A program made the position numbers and the translations under genes. Below are positions 1 to 7,180 of a DNA stretch of 19,437 nucleotides, one piece after another. Origin of the DNA: Actinomycetes bacterium (GTDB taxonomy: Bacteria; Actinomycetota; Actinomycetes; Propionibacteriales; Propionibacteriaceae); assembly GCA_023432725.1 (NCBI GenBank), contig JAEYUH010000078.1:1-19437 (forward strand), in the 5' to 3' direction. The notes under the pieces were generated by a model. It saw only the letters and a list, made by a program, of their open reading frames with translations. It was not told the origin of the DNA and ran no database searches. The first letter of the stretch is position 1. Every line of letters begins with the position of its first letter.

Positions 1-1869
1 GTGGAGCAGGGCGGACCGCCGCCTGGCGTCGTCCCCGGCGGCGACTCCCCGCCCGCCGGACCGCCCTTCCCGATCGTCAGCGAGGACGGTACCGCCGCGA
101 TCGGCACCATCCCTGTCGACGCGGAGACCAGCGAAGAGAACAGCGAGATCATCGCCACCCTGCGCTCCGAGCTGATCGCCGAGGCCCCGGACGGCGTCAC
201 CGTCCAGGTCTCGGGACCGGCAGCGATCCGGGCCGACCTGGGAGCTGTCTTCCAGGGCGCCAACTTCCGCCTGCTGGCCGCCACTGCCGCGGTGGTGGCC
301 ATCCTGCTGCTGCTCACCTACCGCAGTCCGATCCTGTGGCTGATCCCCCTCACCGTCGTCGGACTGGCCGACCGGCTAGCCGCAGTGGCCGCGACCCACA
401 CCCTCGCCTTCTTCGGGGTGCCCTGGGACGACTCCACGATCGGGATCCTGTCCGTCCTGGTCTTCGGTGCCGGCACCAACTACGCCCTGCTGCTGATCTC
501 CCGCTATCGAGACGAGTTGCGCGCCACACCCGACCGCTACCAGGCGATGGCCAGGGCGCTGCGGCACGCCGGTGAGGCGGTGGTGACCAGCGCGACGACC
601 GTCATCCTGGGCGTCCTCACGCTGCTGCTGTCGGTCTTCCCCGCCACCCGGGGCCTCGGCCTGGCCAGCGCGGTGGGGATCGTGATCGCCGCCGGCTACG
701 CCCTGATTGTGCTGCCCGCCGTCCTCGTCCTGTTCGGCCGGTGGGTGTTCTGGCCGGTGGTCCCGCGCCTGGGCGACCCCGCGCTGGCGGACGGCCGTCG
801 CTCGGTCTGGGCGCGGGTGGGCGATCTCGTGGCCCGCCGCCCGTCCGTCTTCATCGCAGGCACCCTTGCCCTCCTGGCCGCGATGAGCTTCGGCCTGACC
901 AGGATCGAGACCGGGCTGGCCCCGTCCGACCAGTTCCTGCAGAAGCCGGAGGCGATCGCGGCCCTCGACCGGCTGGCCGAGTCCTTCCCGGCCGGCACCT
1001 CCGACCCCCTCCTCGTCATCACCGCGGCCGATCCCGATCAGGTGGTCAGCCTCGCCGAGACCGTGCAGGGCGTCTCCTCGGCCACCGTGGGTGCCACCGC
1101 CGACGACCTCGCCCAGGTGCGGGTGGTGCTGTCCCCCGAGCCGGGCAGCAACGAGGCCCAGCAGGCGGTGCGGGACCTTCGGACCGCCCTCGCCGACACC
1201 CCGGACACGTGGGTGGGCGGCACCGAGGCCCAGGCCGTCGACGCCCGCGACGGCGCAGCCCAGGACCAGCGGACGGTGATCCCGCTCATCCTCGGCCTTG
1301 TCCTGGCGGTGCTGGTGCTGCTGCTCCGCTCGGTGGTTGCGCCGCTGATCCTCGTCGCGACGGTGGTGGCCACCTACCTGGCCGCCCTCGGCGCGTCCTG
1401 GCTGCTGTTCGTCGGCGTACTCGGCTTCGAGCGGCTGGACTCGTCGGTACCGCTTCTCACCTTCTTGTTCCTGGTGGCCCTCGGGGTGGACTACAACATC
1501 TTCCTCGTCACCCGGGCCCGCGAGGAGGCCACCCGGCACGGCACCCGACGCGGCATGCTGCGCGCCCTGACCGCGACGGGCGGCGTGATCACCAGCGCCG
1601 GCATCCTGCTGGCCGCGGTCTTCGCCGTCCTGGGGGTGCTCCCGCTGGTGGTGCTGGCCCAGATCGGCGTCGTGATCGGGATCGGTGTGCTGCTCGACAC
1701 GCTGCTGGTGCGGACGGTCCTCGTCCCGGCGATAGCGATCGCCCTCGGCGACGCGTTCTGGTGGCCGCGGCGCACCCGCGGACCCCGCCGGCTGGCGACC
1801 GGGACCGATGCCGCAGGCGAACCGACCCGCGAGCCGGTGGCCGTCGGCGCCGGGCCGGACCGGGGGTAG
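1..1869 (+). CDS. MMPL/RND family membrane transporter, 5'-truncated by window edge
   Basis: This is the C-terminal 622 residues of an MMPL-type (RND superfamily) inner-membrane exporter of the kind that moves lipids or hydrophobic compounds using the proton gradient. Visible are two blocks of membrane helices (about residues 88-250 and 425-595 of the fragment) separated by an extracytoplasmic domain with a repeated alpha/beta pattern (about 300-420). Each block carries the family signature: GAGTNYALLLISRYRDE near residue 160 and LGVDYNIFLVTR near 497. The second keeps the Asp-Tyr pair expected of proton-relay helices; the first has Asn160 where Asp is usual. The frame is open from base 1, and the first membrane helix plus much of the first periplasmic loop are missing compared with typical family members of about 700 residues. 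The GTG at base 1 is therefore probably internal. Substrate unknown. A strong hairpin follows the stop codon. Confidence 0.93.
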   Translation: MEQGGPPPGVVPGGDSPPAGPPFPIVSEDGTAAIGTIPVDAETSEENSEIIATLRSELIAEAPDGVTVQVSGPAAIRADLGAVFQGANFRLLAATAAVVAILLLLTYRSPILWLIPLTVVGLADRLAAVAATHTLAFFGVPWDDSTIGILSVLVFGAGTNYALLLISRYRDELRATPDRYQAMARALRHAGEAVVTSATTVILGVLTLLLSVFPATRGLGLASAVGIVIAAGYALIVLPAVLVLFGRWVFWPVVPRLGDPALADGRRSVWARVGDLVARRPSVFIAGTLALLAAMSFGLTRIETGLAPSDQFLQKPEAIAALDRLAESFPAGTSDPLLVITAADPDQVVSLAETVQGVSSATVGATADDLAQVRVVLSPEPGSNEAQQAVRDLRTALADTPDTWVGGTEAQAVDARDGAAQDQRTVIPLILGLVLAVLVLLLRSVVAPLILVATVVATYLAALGASWLLFVGVLGFERLDSSVPLLTFLFLVALGVDYNIFLVTRAREEATRHGTRRGMLRALTATGGVITSAGILLAAVFAVLGVLPLVVLAQIGVVIGIGVLLDTLLVRTVLVPAIAIALGDAFWWPRRTRGPRRLATGTDAAGEPTREPVAVGAGPDRG

Positions 1870-1878
1870 CCCCGCACG

Positions 1879-1916
1879 GGTGCCCGCGGCGACGATACGA
1901 GTCCGCCGCGGGCACC
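1879..1916 (+). terminator. Hairpin terminator after MMPL gene
   Basis: A perfect 13-bp inverted repeat (GGTGCCCGCGGCG at 1879-1891 and its complement at 1904-1916) encloses a 12-nt loop, 9 nt after the MMPL stop codon. There is no real U-tract (only TTCA follows), as is common for terminator-like hairpins in GC-rich actinobacteria. Confidence 0.7.
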
Positions 1917-1994
1917 TTCACGTCCGGAAAAGGTCTGACCTCTGGGAAGTGCCGTCCCACGAGGTGAGATGAAGGTCGCGCTGGACCTGGTTCA

Positions 1995-2020
1995 CGCCGC
2001 CAAAACCCCAAATGGCGGCG
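1995..2020 (+). promoter_or_regulatory. Stem-loop with symmetric AAACCCCAAA loop
   Basis: A perfect 8-bp stem (CGCCGCCA at 1995-2002, TGGCGGCG at 2013-2020) encloses the loop AAACCCCAAA. It lies about 130 nt before the CbiX-like start codon and is followed by ATAATCTCACG rather than a T-run, so it does not look like a terminator. It may be an operator or part of a structured 5' leader; function unknown. Confidence 0.35.
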
Positions 2021-2151
2021 ATAATCTCACGATATGGAACGCCGTCCCGAAATCCGGCGGGGATAGTTGCGCTCCGCTCGTTATTCGTCAAGGCTTGGTA
2101 CCGCAAGACCGGCAACGGAGCCGTCCCTTCAACCATCAGGAAGGCACGTTC

Positions 2152-2952
2152 ATGACGGCTCCCGCACTCGTCGTGGTGTCCAAGGGCAGCCCGGACCCGC
2201 GAGTGGCACAGGTCACCCACGAACTCCGCAAGGGCCTTCAGGCGCTGCGCCCCGAGATCACCGTGCACGGCGCCTTCCTCGACCAGTGCCCGCCGAGCGG
2301 CCCGCAGGTCGTCTCCCAGCTGGTCCGCCAGGGCGTCAACGAGATCGTCTTCGTGCCGCTCCACCTGACCAACGCCATCGAGGCCGAGCCCGAGGTGGCG
2401 GGGGTGGTGCAGCGCTGCCGCACCAGCAACCCCGACGTCCGGTTCGCCACCTCGCGTCCGGTCGGCCCTGAACTCAGCCTGCTGACGGTGCTCGACCAGC
2501 GGATGCGCTCGGCACTGTCCCACGCCCGCTGCCTCGAGCTCGACGGGCTCGTGCTCTCCGCGGAGTCGGCCGGGGACGTCCGCGGCAGCGCCCTGCTGGC
2601 TCGTCGGGCGCGGCAGTGGTCGGCCCACCACCGGCTGCCGGTGCTGACCGCGGTGGCCGACGATTCCGGCCCCTCGGTGGCGCAGGCGATCATGGGGCTG
2701 CGGTCCCAGGGCCGCCGCCACATCGCCGTCGGCTCGTTCTTCCTCAGCGCCGACGCCGCCTACCAGGGACAGACCGACCTTGCCTTCCGCTACGGCGCGG
2801 TGTCGGTCAGCGAACCGATCGGTGCCGCCCGCGAGGTGCTCGACCTGGTACTGGCCCGCTACGCGTTCGCCGCGATGGACCTGCTCGACTTCGGGATCGT
2901 CGAGGAGACCGAGGAGCCCCAGGCACCGCACCTGACGGTGGTCGGCGCCTAG
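2152..2952 (+). CDS. CbiX/SirB-like (sirohydrochlorin chelatase-fold) protein lacking metal-site histidines
   Basis: The 266-residue protein has two consecutive CbiX-type half-domains, about residues 4-110 and 125-240. The first starts LVVVSKGSPDPR and has the FVPLHLT strand; the second has LSAESAGDVRGS and AVGSFFLSADAA. Chelatases of this family insert cobalt or iron into sirohydrochlorin for cobalamin or siroheme synthesis. The first family histidine (HGSxDPR) is Lys11 here, and the second, normally just after the PLxLT segment, is replaced within NAIEAEPEV. The second half shows no substitute histidines. The fold assignment is good, but chelatase activity is doubtful. ATG 2152 was chosen because AGGAAGG (2138-2144) sits 7 nt before it and because upstream codon use is not gene-like. 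The gene ends 11 bp from the convergent ppk2, and no other tetrapyrrole gene is in view. Confidence 0.8.
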   Translation: MTAPALVVVSKGSPDPRVAQVTHELRKGLQALRPEITVHGAFLDQCPPSGPQVVSQLVRQGVNEIVFVPLHLTNAIEAEPEVAGVVQRCRTSNPDVRFATSRPVGPELSLLTVLDQRMRSALSHARCLELDGLVLSAESAGDVRGSALLARRARQWSAHHRLPVLTAVADDSGPSVAQAIMGLRSQGRRHIAVGSFFLSADAAYQGQTDLAFRYGAVSVSEPIGAAREVLDLVLARYAFAAMDLLDFGIVEETEEPQAPHLTVVGA

Positions 2953-2963
2953 GGCCAACCGGC

Positions 2964-3866
2964 TCAGACGTTCGCCAGGCGCTGCTTCTCCGCCTCGACG
3001 TCGAAGTCTGCCTTCGGCCAATCGATGTCGAACCCTGCGAGCGTCTCGCGCAGCAACTCGGCGACCGCCCAGTTCCGGTACCACTTCCGGTCGGCCGGGA
3101 TGACGTGCCACGGCGCCACGTCGGTGTTGCACAGCTCGAGTGCCGCCTCGTAGGCCTCCATGTACGCCGGCCATTTGGCGCGCGCGTCCAGATCGCCCGG
3201 GTTGTACTTCCAGTGCTTGGTCGGGTCGTCGAGCCGCGCCTTGAGGCGGGCGAGCTGCTCGTCGAACGAGACGTTCAGCATGCATTTGACGATGGTCGTC
3301 CCCGAGGCGGCGACCTCGGCCTCAAACTCGTTGAGCTCGTCATAGCGCTTGCTCCAGGTGTCCTCCGGCACCAGCCCCTCCACCCGCACGACAAGGACGT
3401 CCTCGTAGTGCGACCTGTCGAAGATGCCGATCATGCCGCCGGTGGGCAGCGCCTTCCGGATCCGCCACAGGTAGTGGTGGCTGCGCTCCTCCTCGCTGGG
3501 CGCCTTGAACGACTTCAGCTGCACGCCCTGCGGATCGACCAGGCCGATCGCGTGCCGGATCACCCCGCCCTTGCCCGAGGTGTCCATGCCCTGCAGCACC
3601 ACCAGCACGCTGCGCGCATCCTCCGGGTTGGCCCGCCCGTGGGCGTACAGCCGCTCCTGAAGGTCGGACAGTTCAGGGCCCAGCGCGGCAATCTGTGCCG
3701 GGGCATCCTCCTTGCCGACGCCCGGGTAGCCCGGGGTGGCCCGGGTGTCGAGGTCGGCGAGGGTGACGGGGCCTGCCGGGAGCCGCAGCAACGAGCTCAG
3801 CGGTACCGAGGGCTCGGTGGAGGAGGTGACGGACGGGGACTTCTTCTGCTTGGACTTCTTCGCCAT
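2964..3866 (-). CDS. ppk2: Polyphosphate:nucleotide phosphotransferase, PPK2 family
   Basis: This 300-residue cytosolic enzyme belongs to the PPK2 family, which transfers phosphate between inorganic polyphosphate and nucleotides. The Walker A loop is GMDTSGKGG (residues 93-101), and the Walker B/lid region is IFDRSHYEDVLVVRV (about 148-162). The segments HWKYNPGDLDAR, APWHVIPADRKWYRNW and the single-domain length fit the class that includes Meiothermus PPK2, which phosphorylates AMP and ADP (class III). Class and substrate are inferred from resemblance only. The start is placed at the ATG before AKKSKQKK, which gives a lysine-rich N-terminal tail; an upstream in-frame ATG (3920) would add 18 residues that overlap the ligase promoter region. 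It is divergent from ligC (71 bp between start codons) and convergent with the CbiX-like gene. Confidence 0.93.
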   Translation of the reverse strand: MAKKSKQKKSPSVTSSTEPSVPLSSLLRLPAGPVTLADLDTRATPGYPGVGKEDAPAQIAALGPELSDLQERLYAHGRANPEDARSVLVVLQGMDTSGKGGVIRHAIGLVDPQGVQLKSFKAPSEEERSHHYLWRIRKALPTGGMIGIFDRSHYEDVLVVRVEGLVPEDTWSKRYDELNEFEAEVAASGTTIVKCMLNVSFDEQLARLKARLDDPTKHWKYNPGDLDARAKWPAYMEAYEAALELCNTDVAPWHVIPADRKWYRNWAVAELLRETLAGFDIDWPKADFDVEAEKQRLANV

Positions 3867-3871
3867 GCTCG

Positions 3872-3877
3872 TAGTGT
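3872..3877 (+). promoter_or_regulatory. Candidate -10 element for ligC
   Basis: TAGTGT matches the actinobacterial TANNNT -10 pattern and has TTGGAC (3850-3855) 16 nt upstream as a weak -35. Transcription would start near 3884, leaving room for the ribosome-binding site at 3898-3903. Confidence 0.35.
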
Positions 3878-3911
3878 GCCGGTCGCCGGGTGCCGGTGGA
3901 AGGATGAGCCA

Positions 3912-3941
3912 ATGACGCACACCTCGCGAGTCGCGCGATGA
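3912..3941 (+). CDS. Candidate 9-codon leader peptide overlapping the ligC start
   Basis: An ATG at 3912 lies 8 nt after a good ribosome-binding site (GGAAGG, 3898-3903) and opens a short frame encoding MTHTSRVAR. Its stop codon overlaps the ligC ATG as ATGA (3938-3941). The ligC ATG itself has no recognisable ribosome-binding site, so ligase translation may depend on ribosomes finishing this peptide. No family is recognised; the evidence is only the arrangement. Confidence 0.35.
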   Translation: MTHTSRVAR

Positions 3942-4999
3942 GCCTGCCGGTGCAGCCCCCGCTGGAGCCGATGCTGGCCCGCTCCGCGGCGTCCATCCCG
4001 CCCGGCATGGCGTACGAGCCCAAGTGGGACGGCTTCCGCTGCCTGGTTTTCCGGGACAACGACGATCTGTCGCTGGTCTCGCGCAACGGCCGCGACCTGA
4101 CCGTCTACTTCCCCGAGATGGTGGCCGCGTTGCTGGCGAACACTCCCCCGCGCTGCGTCCTCGACGGCGAACTGGTCATCATCCACGGAACGCGGCTCGA
4201 CTTCGTCAGGCTGACCGAGCGGATCCACCCGGCCGCCAGCCGGGTCGAGATGCTCGCCCAGACCTGGCCGGCGTCCTTCGTCGCCTGGGACCTGCTCGCC
4301 CTGGACGACACCTCCCTGCTGGCGCTGCCGTTCACCCAGCGGCGGGCCGCGCTGGAGCGAGCCCTCGCGAACGCGGACGCCCCCGTCCACCTGACCCCGC
4401 TGACCACCGACCACGCCCTCGCCACCCGGTGGTTCGACGAGTTCGAGGGGGCGGGGTTGGACGGCGTCGTCGCCAAGCCACTGGATGGGCAGTACCTGCC
4501 GGGCCAGCGGGCGATGGTGAAGATCAAGCACAAGCGGGAGGCGGACGTGGTGGTCGCCGGCTACCGGCTGCACAAGAACTCCACAGCGCAGCGGCGCCTG
4601 CTCGGCTCGCTGCAGCTCGGCCTGTACGACGCGGACGGGGTGCTGCACTTCGTCGGGGTCTCGGCAGCCTTCCCGGACGCCACCCGCGTCGAGCTCGCGC
4701 AGATGCTGGGCGAACTGGAACTCGGGCCCGACGCCGACCACCCCTGGGCAGCGATGGTGGAGGCGCACGGGCGACGGCCCGGCGCGATCAGCAGGTGGAG
4801 CACCGAGCTGAAGGAGATCCACCTGATCGAGCCGACCCTGGTCTGCACTGTCGGGTACGAGCACATGGAGGGCACCCGGTTCCGCAACACGACGCGCTTC
4901 CTGCGCTGGCGGCCCGACCGCGACCCATCCACCTGCACCTTCGACCAGCTCGAGGAGGTGGTCTCCTACGACCTCGACCAGATCCTCGGGCGGAGCTGA
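3938..4999 (+). CDS. ligC: ATP-dependent DNA ligase, LigC type
   Basis: The 353-residue protein seals DNA nicks using ATP. Nucleotidyltransferase motifs appear in order: motif I EPKWDGFR with adenylated Lys29, CVLDGELV (73-80), motif III FVAWDLL (114-120), motif IV DGVVAK (175-180) and motif V VKIKHKREADVVV (194-206). An OB-fold half follows from about 207 to the end. There are no polymerase or nuclease domains as in LigD, and the length suits the actinobacterial LigC group. In mycobacteria LigC works with Prim-PolC in base excision repair; the Prim-PolC-like gene here is immediately downstream but on the opposite strand, with 3 bp between stop codons. The ATG at 3938 overlaps the stop of a candidate leader peptide. 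No Ku gene is in the window, which argues against a local end-joining cassette. Confidence 0.94.
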   Translation: MSLPVQPPLEPMLARSAASIPPGMAYEPKWDGFRCLVFRDNDDLSLVSRNGRDLTVYFPEMVAALLANTPPRCVLDGELVIIHGTRLDFVRLTERIHPAASRVEMLAQTWPASFVAWDLLALDDTSLLALPFTQRRAALERALANADAPVHLTPLTTDHALATRWFDEFEGAGLDGVVAKPLDGQYLPGQRAMVKIKHKREADVVVAGYRLHKNSTAQRRLLGSLQLGLYDADGVLHFVGVSAAFPDATRVELAQMLGELELGPDADHPWAAMVEAHGRRPGAISRWSTELKEIHLIEPTLVCTVGYEHMEGTRFRNTTRFLRWRPDRDPSTCTFDQLEEVVSYDLDQILGRS

Positions 5000-5002
5000 C
5001 TA

Positions 5003-6055
5003 CTAGTCCCAGTTGTCGGGGTTCTTCTTGCTCGGCTGGACGCGGGGTGGCTCGCCCGGCATCTTCGGGTACTCCGGCGGGTAGGGCATCTCGCCCTCAC
5101 CGGCGGCGGCGTCCCGCTCGTACCATTCCAGCGCGGTCGCCAGTGAGCCGGGCGTGGCGTCCTCGAGCTCCTGCCACAGATCGCCGAGCCGGGCGAACCG
5201 CTCCGGCATCGTCAGCAAGGTGAAGTCGGACGGCGACACGTCCGGCAGCTCGTCCCAGGTCAGCGGCGCCGACACCAGCCCGCGCGGCGTGGGACGGATC
5301 GAGTAGGCGGAGGTCATCAGCCGGTCGCGCGCCATCTGGTTGAAGTCGACGAAGATCCGTTCCCCTCGCTCTTCCTTCCACCAGTTCACAGTCACCTGCT
5401 CGGGCATCCGGCGCGCCAACTCGCGTCCCACCGCGATCGCGGCGTGCCTGGCATCGATGAAGTCCGACCGGACGACCGGGGCGAAGACGTGAATCCCCCG
5501 CCCGCCGCTGGTCTTCGGGAACCCGGTCAGCCCGGCCTCGTCGAGGACCTTGCGCAACTCCAGCGCAGCCGCCACCGCCATCGGGAAGTCCGAGCCGGGT
5601 TGCGGGTCGAGGTCGATCCGCAGCTGGTCGACGGCGTCGGTGTCGGCGGCGCGCACCGGCCAGGGGTGGAACCGCACGGTGCCGAGGTTCACCATCCAAA
5701 GGATCGTCGCCAGGTCGGACGGCGCCACCTCGACCGCTGTGCGTCCCGACGGGAACGTGATGGTCGTGGTCTGCACCCACTCGGGGGTTTGGGCCGGCGC
5801 CCGCTTCTGGTAGAACGCCTCTCCCCTGCCGTCGGCACGGGTGGCCACGACGACGTCGTCACGCACCCCGCCCGGCCACCGCTCCATCGTGGTCGGACGG
5901 TCCCGCAGCGCGTTCAGGATCCCCGGCCCCACCGCGAGGAAGTACTCGGCCACCCCGCGCTTGGTGATGCCGAGCTCGGCGAAGTAGGGCTTGTCGGGGC
6001 TCGACAACCGCACCCGCCTGCCGTCGACGTCCAGTTCGAGAGCGGTGTCGGCCAT
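5003..6055 (-). CDS. Prim-PolC/LigD-type primase-polymerase domain protein
   Basis: This 350-residue stand-alone archaeo-eukaryotic primase-type polymerase resembles the LigD polymerase domain and mycobacterial Prim-PolC, which fill short gaps and can insert ribonucleotides. Catalytic motifs are visible: RIDLDP with Asp148 and Asp150, KTSGGRGIHV with Ser183 and His189, and RIFVDFNQM with Asp237. SAYSIRPTPRGLVSAPLTWDEL is a typical family segment. The C-terminal tail from about residue 315 is proline-rich and probably disordered. It is convergent with ligC (3 bp apart) and divergent from msrB. A promoter TTCACC-17 nt-TAGGGT ends 6 nt before the ATG, suggesting a leaderless mRNA. The gene symbol is left blank because ligD would imply a ligase and nuclease that are absent. 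Confidence 0.93.
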   Translation of the reverse strand: MADTALELDVDGRRVRLSSPDKPYFAELGITKRGVAEYFLAVGPGILNALRDRPTTMERWPGGVRDDVVVATRADGRGEAFYQKRAPAQTPEWVQTTTITFPSGRTAVEVAPSDLATILWMVNLGTVRFHPWPVRAADTDAVDQLRIDLDPQPGSDFPMAVAAALELRKVLDEAGLTGFPKTSGGRGIHVFAPVVRSDFIDARHAAIAVGRELARRMPEQVTVNWWKEERGERIFVDFNQMARDRLMTSAYSIRPTPRGLVSAPLTWDELPDVSPSDFTLLTMPERFARLGDLWQELEDATPGSLATALEWYERDAAAGEGEMPYPPEYPKMPGEPPRVQPSKKNPDNWD

Positions 6056-6061
6056 TGGCCC

Positions 6062-6090
6062 ACCCTACGCACCGGCGTTGCCGGGGTGAA
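6062..6090 (-). promoter_or_regulatory. Candidate leaderless promoter of the Prim-PolC gene
   Basis: On the minus strand TTCACC (6085-6090) and TAGGGT (6062-6067) are separated by 17 nt. The -10 hexamer ends 6 nt before the ATG, so the expected transcription start coincides with the start codon. Confidence 0.45.
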
Positions 6091-6120
6091 TAGGCTTGAC
6101 GGTGACCGGAGGAGGTCGGC

Positions 6121-6531
6121 ATGGAGCTGTCCGTCATCAAGACGCCCGAGCAGTGGCGCGAGCAGTTGAGCGCCCTGGAGTACCACGTCCTGCGGGAGGG
6201 GGGGACGGAGCGCGCCTTCACCGGCGAGTACACCGACCTCGACCAGCCCGGCACCTACAGCTGCAGGGCGTGCGGCACCGAGCTGTTCCAGAGCGAGCAC
6301 AAGTTCGCCTCGCACTGCGGCTGGCCCTCCTTCTTCACCAGCGCCGCCGAGGACAGGGTCCGCTACCTCGAGGACAGCAGCCTGCCCGGCCGGCCCCGTG
6401 TCGAGGTGCGCTGCGCGGCCTGCGACTCGCACCTGGGGCATGTCTTCGCCGGCGAGGGCTACGACACGCCGACCGACCTGCGGTACTGCATCAACTCGGT
6501 CAGCCTCACGTTCACCCCTGCCGGCGAGTGA
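6121..6531 (+). CDS. msrB: Peptide-methionine (R)-S-oxide reductase MsrB
   Basis: The 136-residue cytosolic enzyme repairs oxidised methionine by reducing the R-sulfoxide. Two CxxC pairs that hold structural zinc are present (Cys48/Cys51 and Cys98/Cys101). The GWPSF motif (68-72), the HLGHVF motif (104-109) and the catalytic cysteine in RYCINS (Cys123) are intact, so the enzyme should be active. Cys66 precedes GWPSF and is a candidate resolving residue. The length is normal for a single-domain MsrB; there is no MsrA fusion. The ATG has a strong ribosome-binding site, GGAGGAGG (6108-6115), 5 nt upstream. It is divergent from the Prim-PolC gene over 65 bp and 52 bp upstream of the DUF3000 gene, which seems to have its own promoter. 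Confidence 0.97.
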   Translation: MELSVIKTPEQWREQLSALEYHVLREGGTERAFTGEYTDLDQPGTYSCRACGTELFQSEHKFASHCGWPSFFTSAAEDRVRYLEDSSLPGRPRVEVRCAACDSHLGHVFAGEGYDTPTDLRYCINSVSLTFTPAGE

Positions 6532-6571
6532 CTTCTCGGCGCGTCAGCCGTCGGTCGGCGCCCGGAAAAGT

Positions 6572-6577
6572 TACCCT
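6572..6577 (+). promoter_or_regulatory. Candidate -10 element, leaderless start of DUF3000 gene
   Basis: TACCCT fits TANNNT and ends 6 nt before GTG 6584. No clear -35 is seen. Transcription starting at or near the GTG would make a leaderless mRNA, or a short leader for the alternative GTG at 6608. Confidence 0.4.
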
Positions 6578-6583
6578 CGGCAC

Positions 6584-7180
6584 GTGGGAGCGAGGAGCCA
6601 GCGCGCGGTGCCGCGCCTGTTCGAGGAAGCCGTGGCGGCGATGACGACCATGGCCTGGCGTCCTGAGCTCGTCATCGAGGAGCTGCCGGCTCCCCAGAAG
6701 ATCGCCCCGTTCGCCGTCGCCGTCAGCGCCGAGGTGGTGGTCCACGAGGCAGAGCTGGGCAGCGGACGCCTCGTGCTGCTGCACGACCCGGGTGGCAACC
6801 CGTCCTGGGACGGCGACTTCCGGTGCGTCACCTACGCCCGGGCCGACGTCGACGCCGAGATGGTCGCCGACCCGCTGCTGACCGAGGTCGGCTGGTCCTG
6901 GCTGATCGATGCACTGGACCGCAACCAGGCCGGCTACCGGGCACCCAGCGGCACCGTGACGGCCGTGTCCAGCAAGGCCTTCGGCGAGATCAGCGACGAC
7001 CCGCCGCGCGCCGAGATCGAGCTGCGGGCGTCCTGGACCCCCGTCCTCACCACCGGCGGCCAGCTCACCGAGCACCTCGCCGCCTGGTCGGAACTGTTGT
7101 GCATGACGGCAGGACTGCCACCGCTGCCGGACGGTGTGGTCCCGATCCTGCCGCGCCGGCCCGGGACGCGACCGCGGTGA
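6584..7180 (+). CDS. DUF3000 family protein
   Basis: The 198-residue protein matches the actinobacterial DUF3000 family. Recognisable segments are an N-terminal helix ending RPELVIEELPAP, IAPFAVAVSAEV, GRLVLLHDPGGNPSWDGDFR, DPLLTEVGWSWL, ASGTVT-like SGTVTAVSS, and the C-terminal LAAWSELLCMTAGLPPLP. No catalytic motif or membrane segment is visible and the function is unknown. Its stop overlaps the RNase D start (GTGA, 7177-7180), so the two are almost certainly co-translated; the same pairing is common in actinobacteria, which suggests a role linked to RNA turnover. GTG 6584 was chosen for its spacing from the TACCCT element; GTG 6608, with GAGGAG (6592-6597) 10 nt before it, is a real alternative that would shorten the protein by 8 residues. 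Confidence 0.85.
   Translation: MGARSQRAVPRLFEEAVAAMTTMAWRPELVIEELPAPQKIAPFAVAVSAEVVVHEAELGSGRLVLLHDPGGNPSWDGDFRCVTYARADVDAEMVADPLLTEVGWSWLIDALDRNQAGYRAPSGTVTAVSSKAFGEISDDPPRAEIELRASWTPVLTTGGQLTEHLAAWSELLCMTAGLPPLPDGVVPILPRRPGTRPR

Larger units (their letters stand above)
1870..2151. other. Non-coding interval with lower GC and a second hairpin
   Basis: This 282-bp interval holds the terminator at 1879-1916 and a hairpin at 1995-2020, and otherwise no gene I can support. A frame open from ATG 1969 runs into the CbiX-like gene, but its third codon positions are often A or T (aaa, aat, gat, ata, att, gta), unlike the genes around it, so I treat it as untranslated. I find no convincing cobalamin, SAM or other riboswitch motif. 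The length and composition suggest a promoter and leader for the gene at 2152. Confidence 0.5.

Noticed and set aside
1..1869. A complete MMPL gene starting at base 1 with GTG
   Set aside because: The first membrane helix and part of the first periplasmic domain are missing, so the start lies outside the window.
1969..2151. A 61-codon N-terminal extension of the CbiX-like protein
   Set aside because: Its third codon positions are unlike the neighbouring genes, its ribosome-binding site is too close to the ATG, and ATG 2152 has a well-spaced site and begins right at the conserved domain.
1870..2151. Cobalamin or siroheme-related riboswitch upstream of the CbiX-like gene
   Set aside because: No B12-box-like or other riboswitch core was recognisable; only a simple hairpin is visible.
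3938..6055. A non-homologous end-joining cassette (LigD-Ku)
   Set aside because: There is no Ku gene and no phosphoesterase domain; the ligase and polymerase are separate proteins of LigC/Prim-PolC type.
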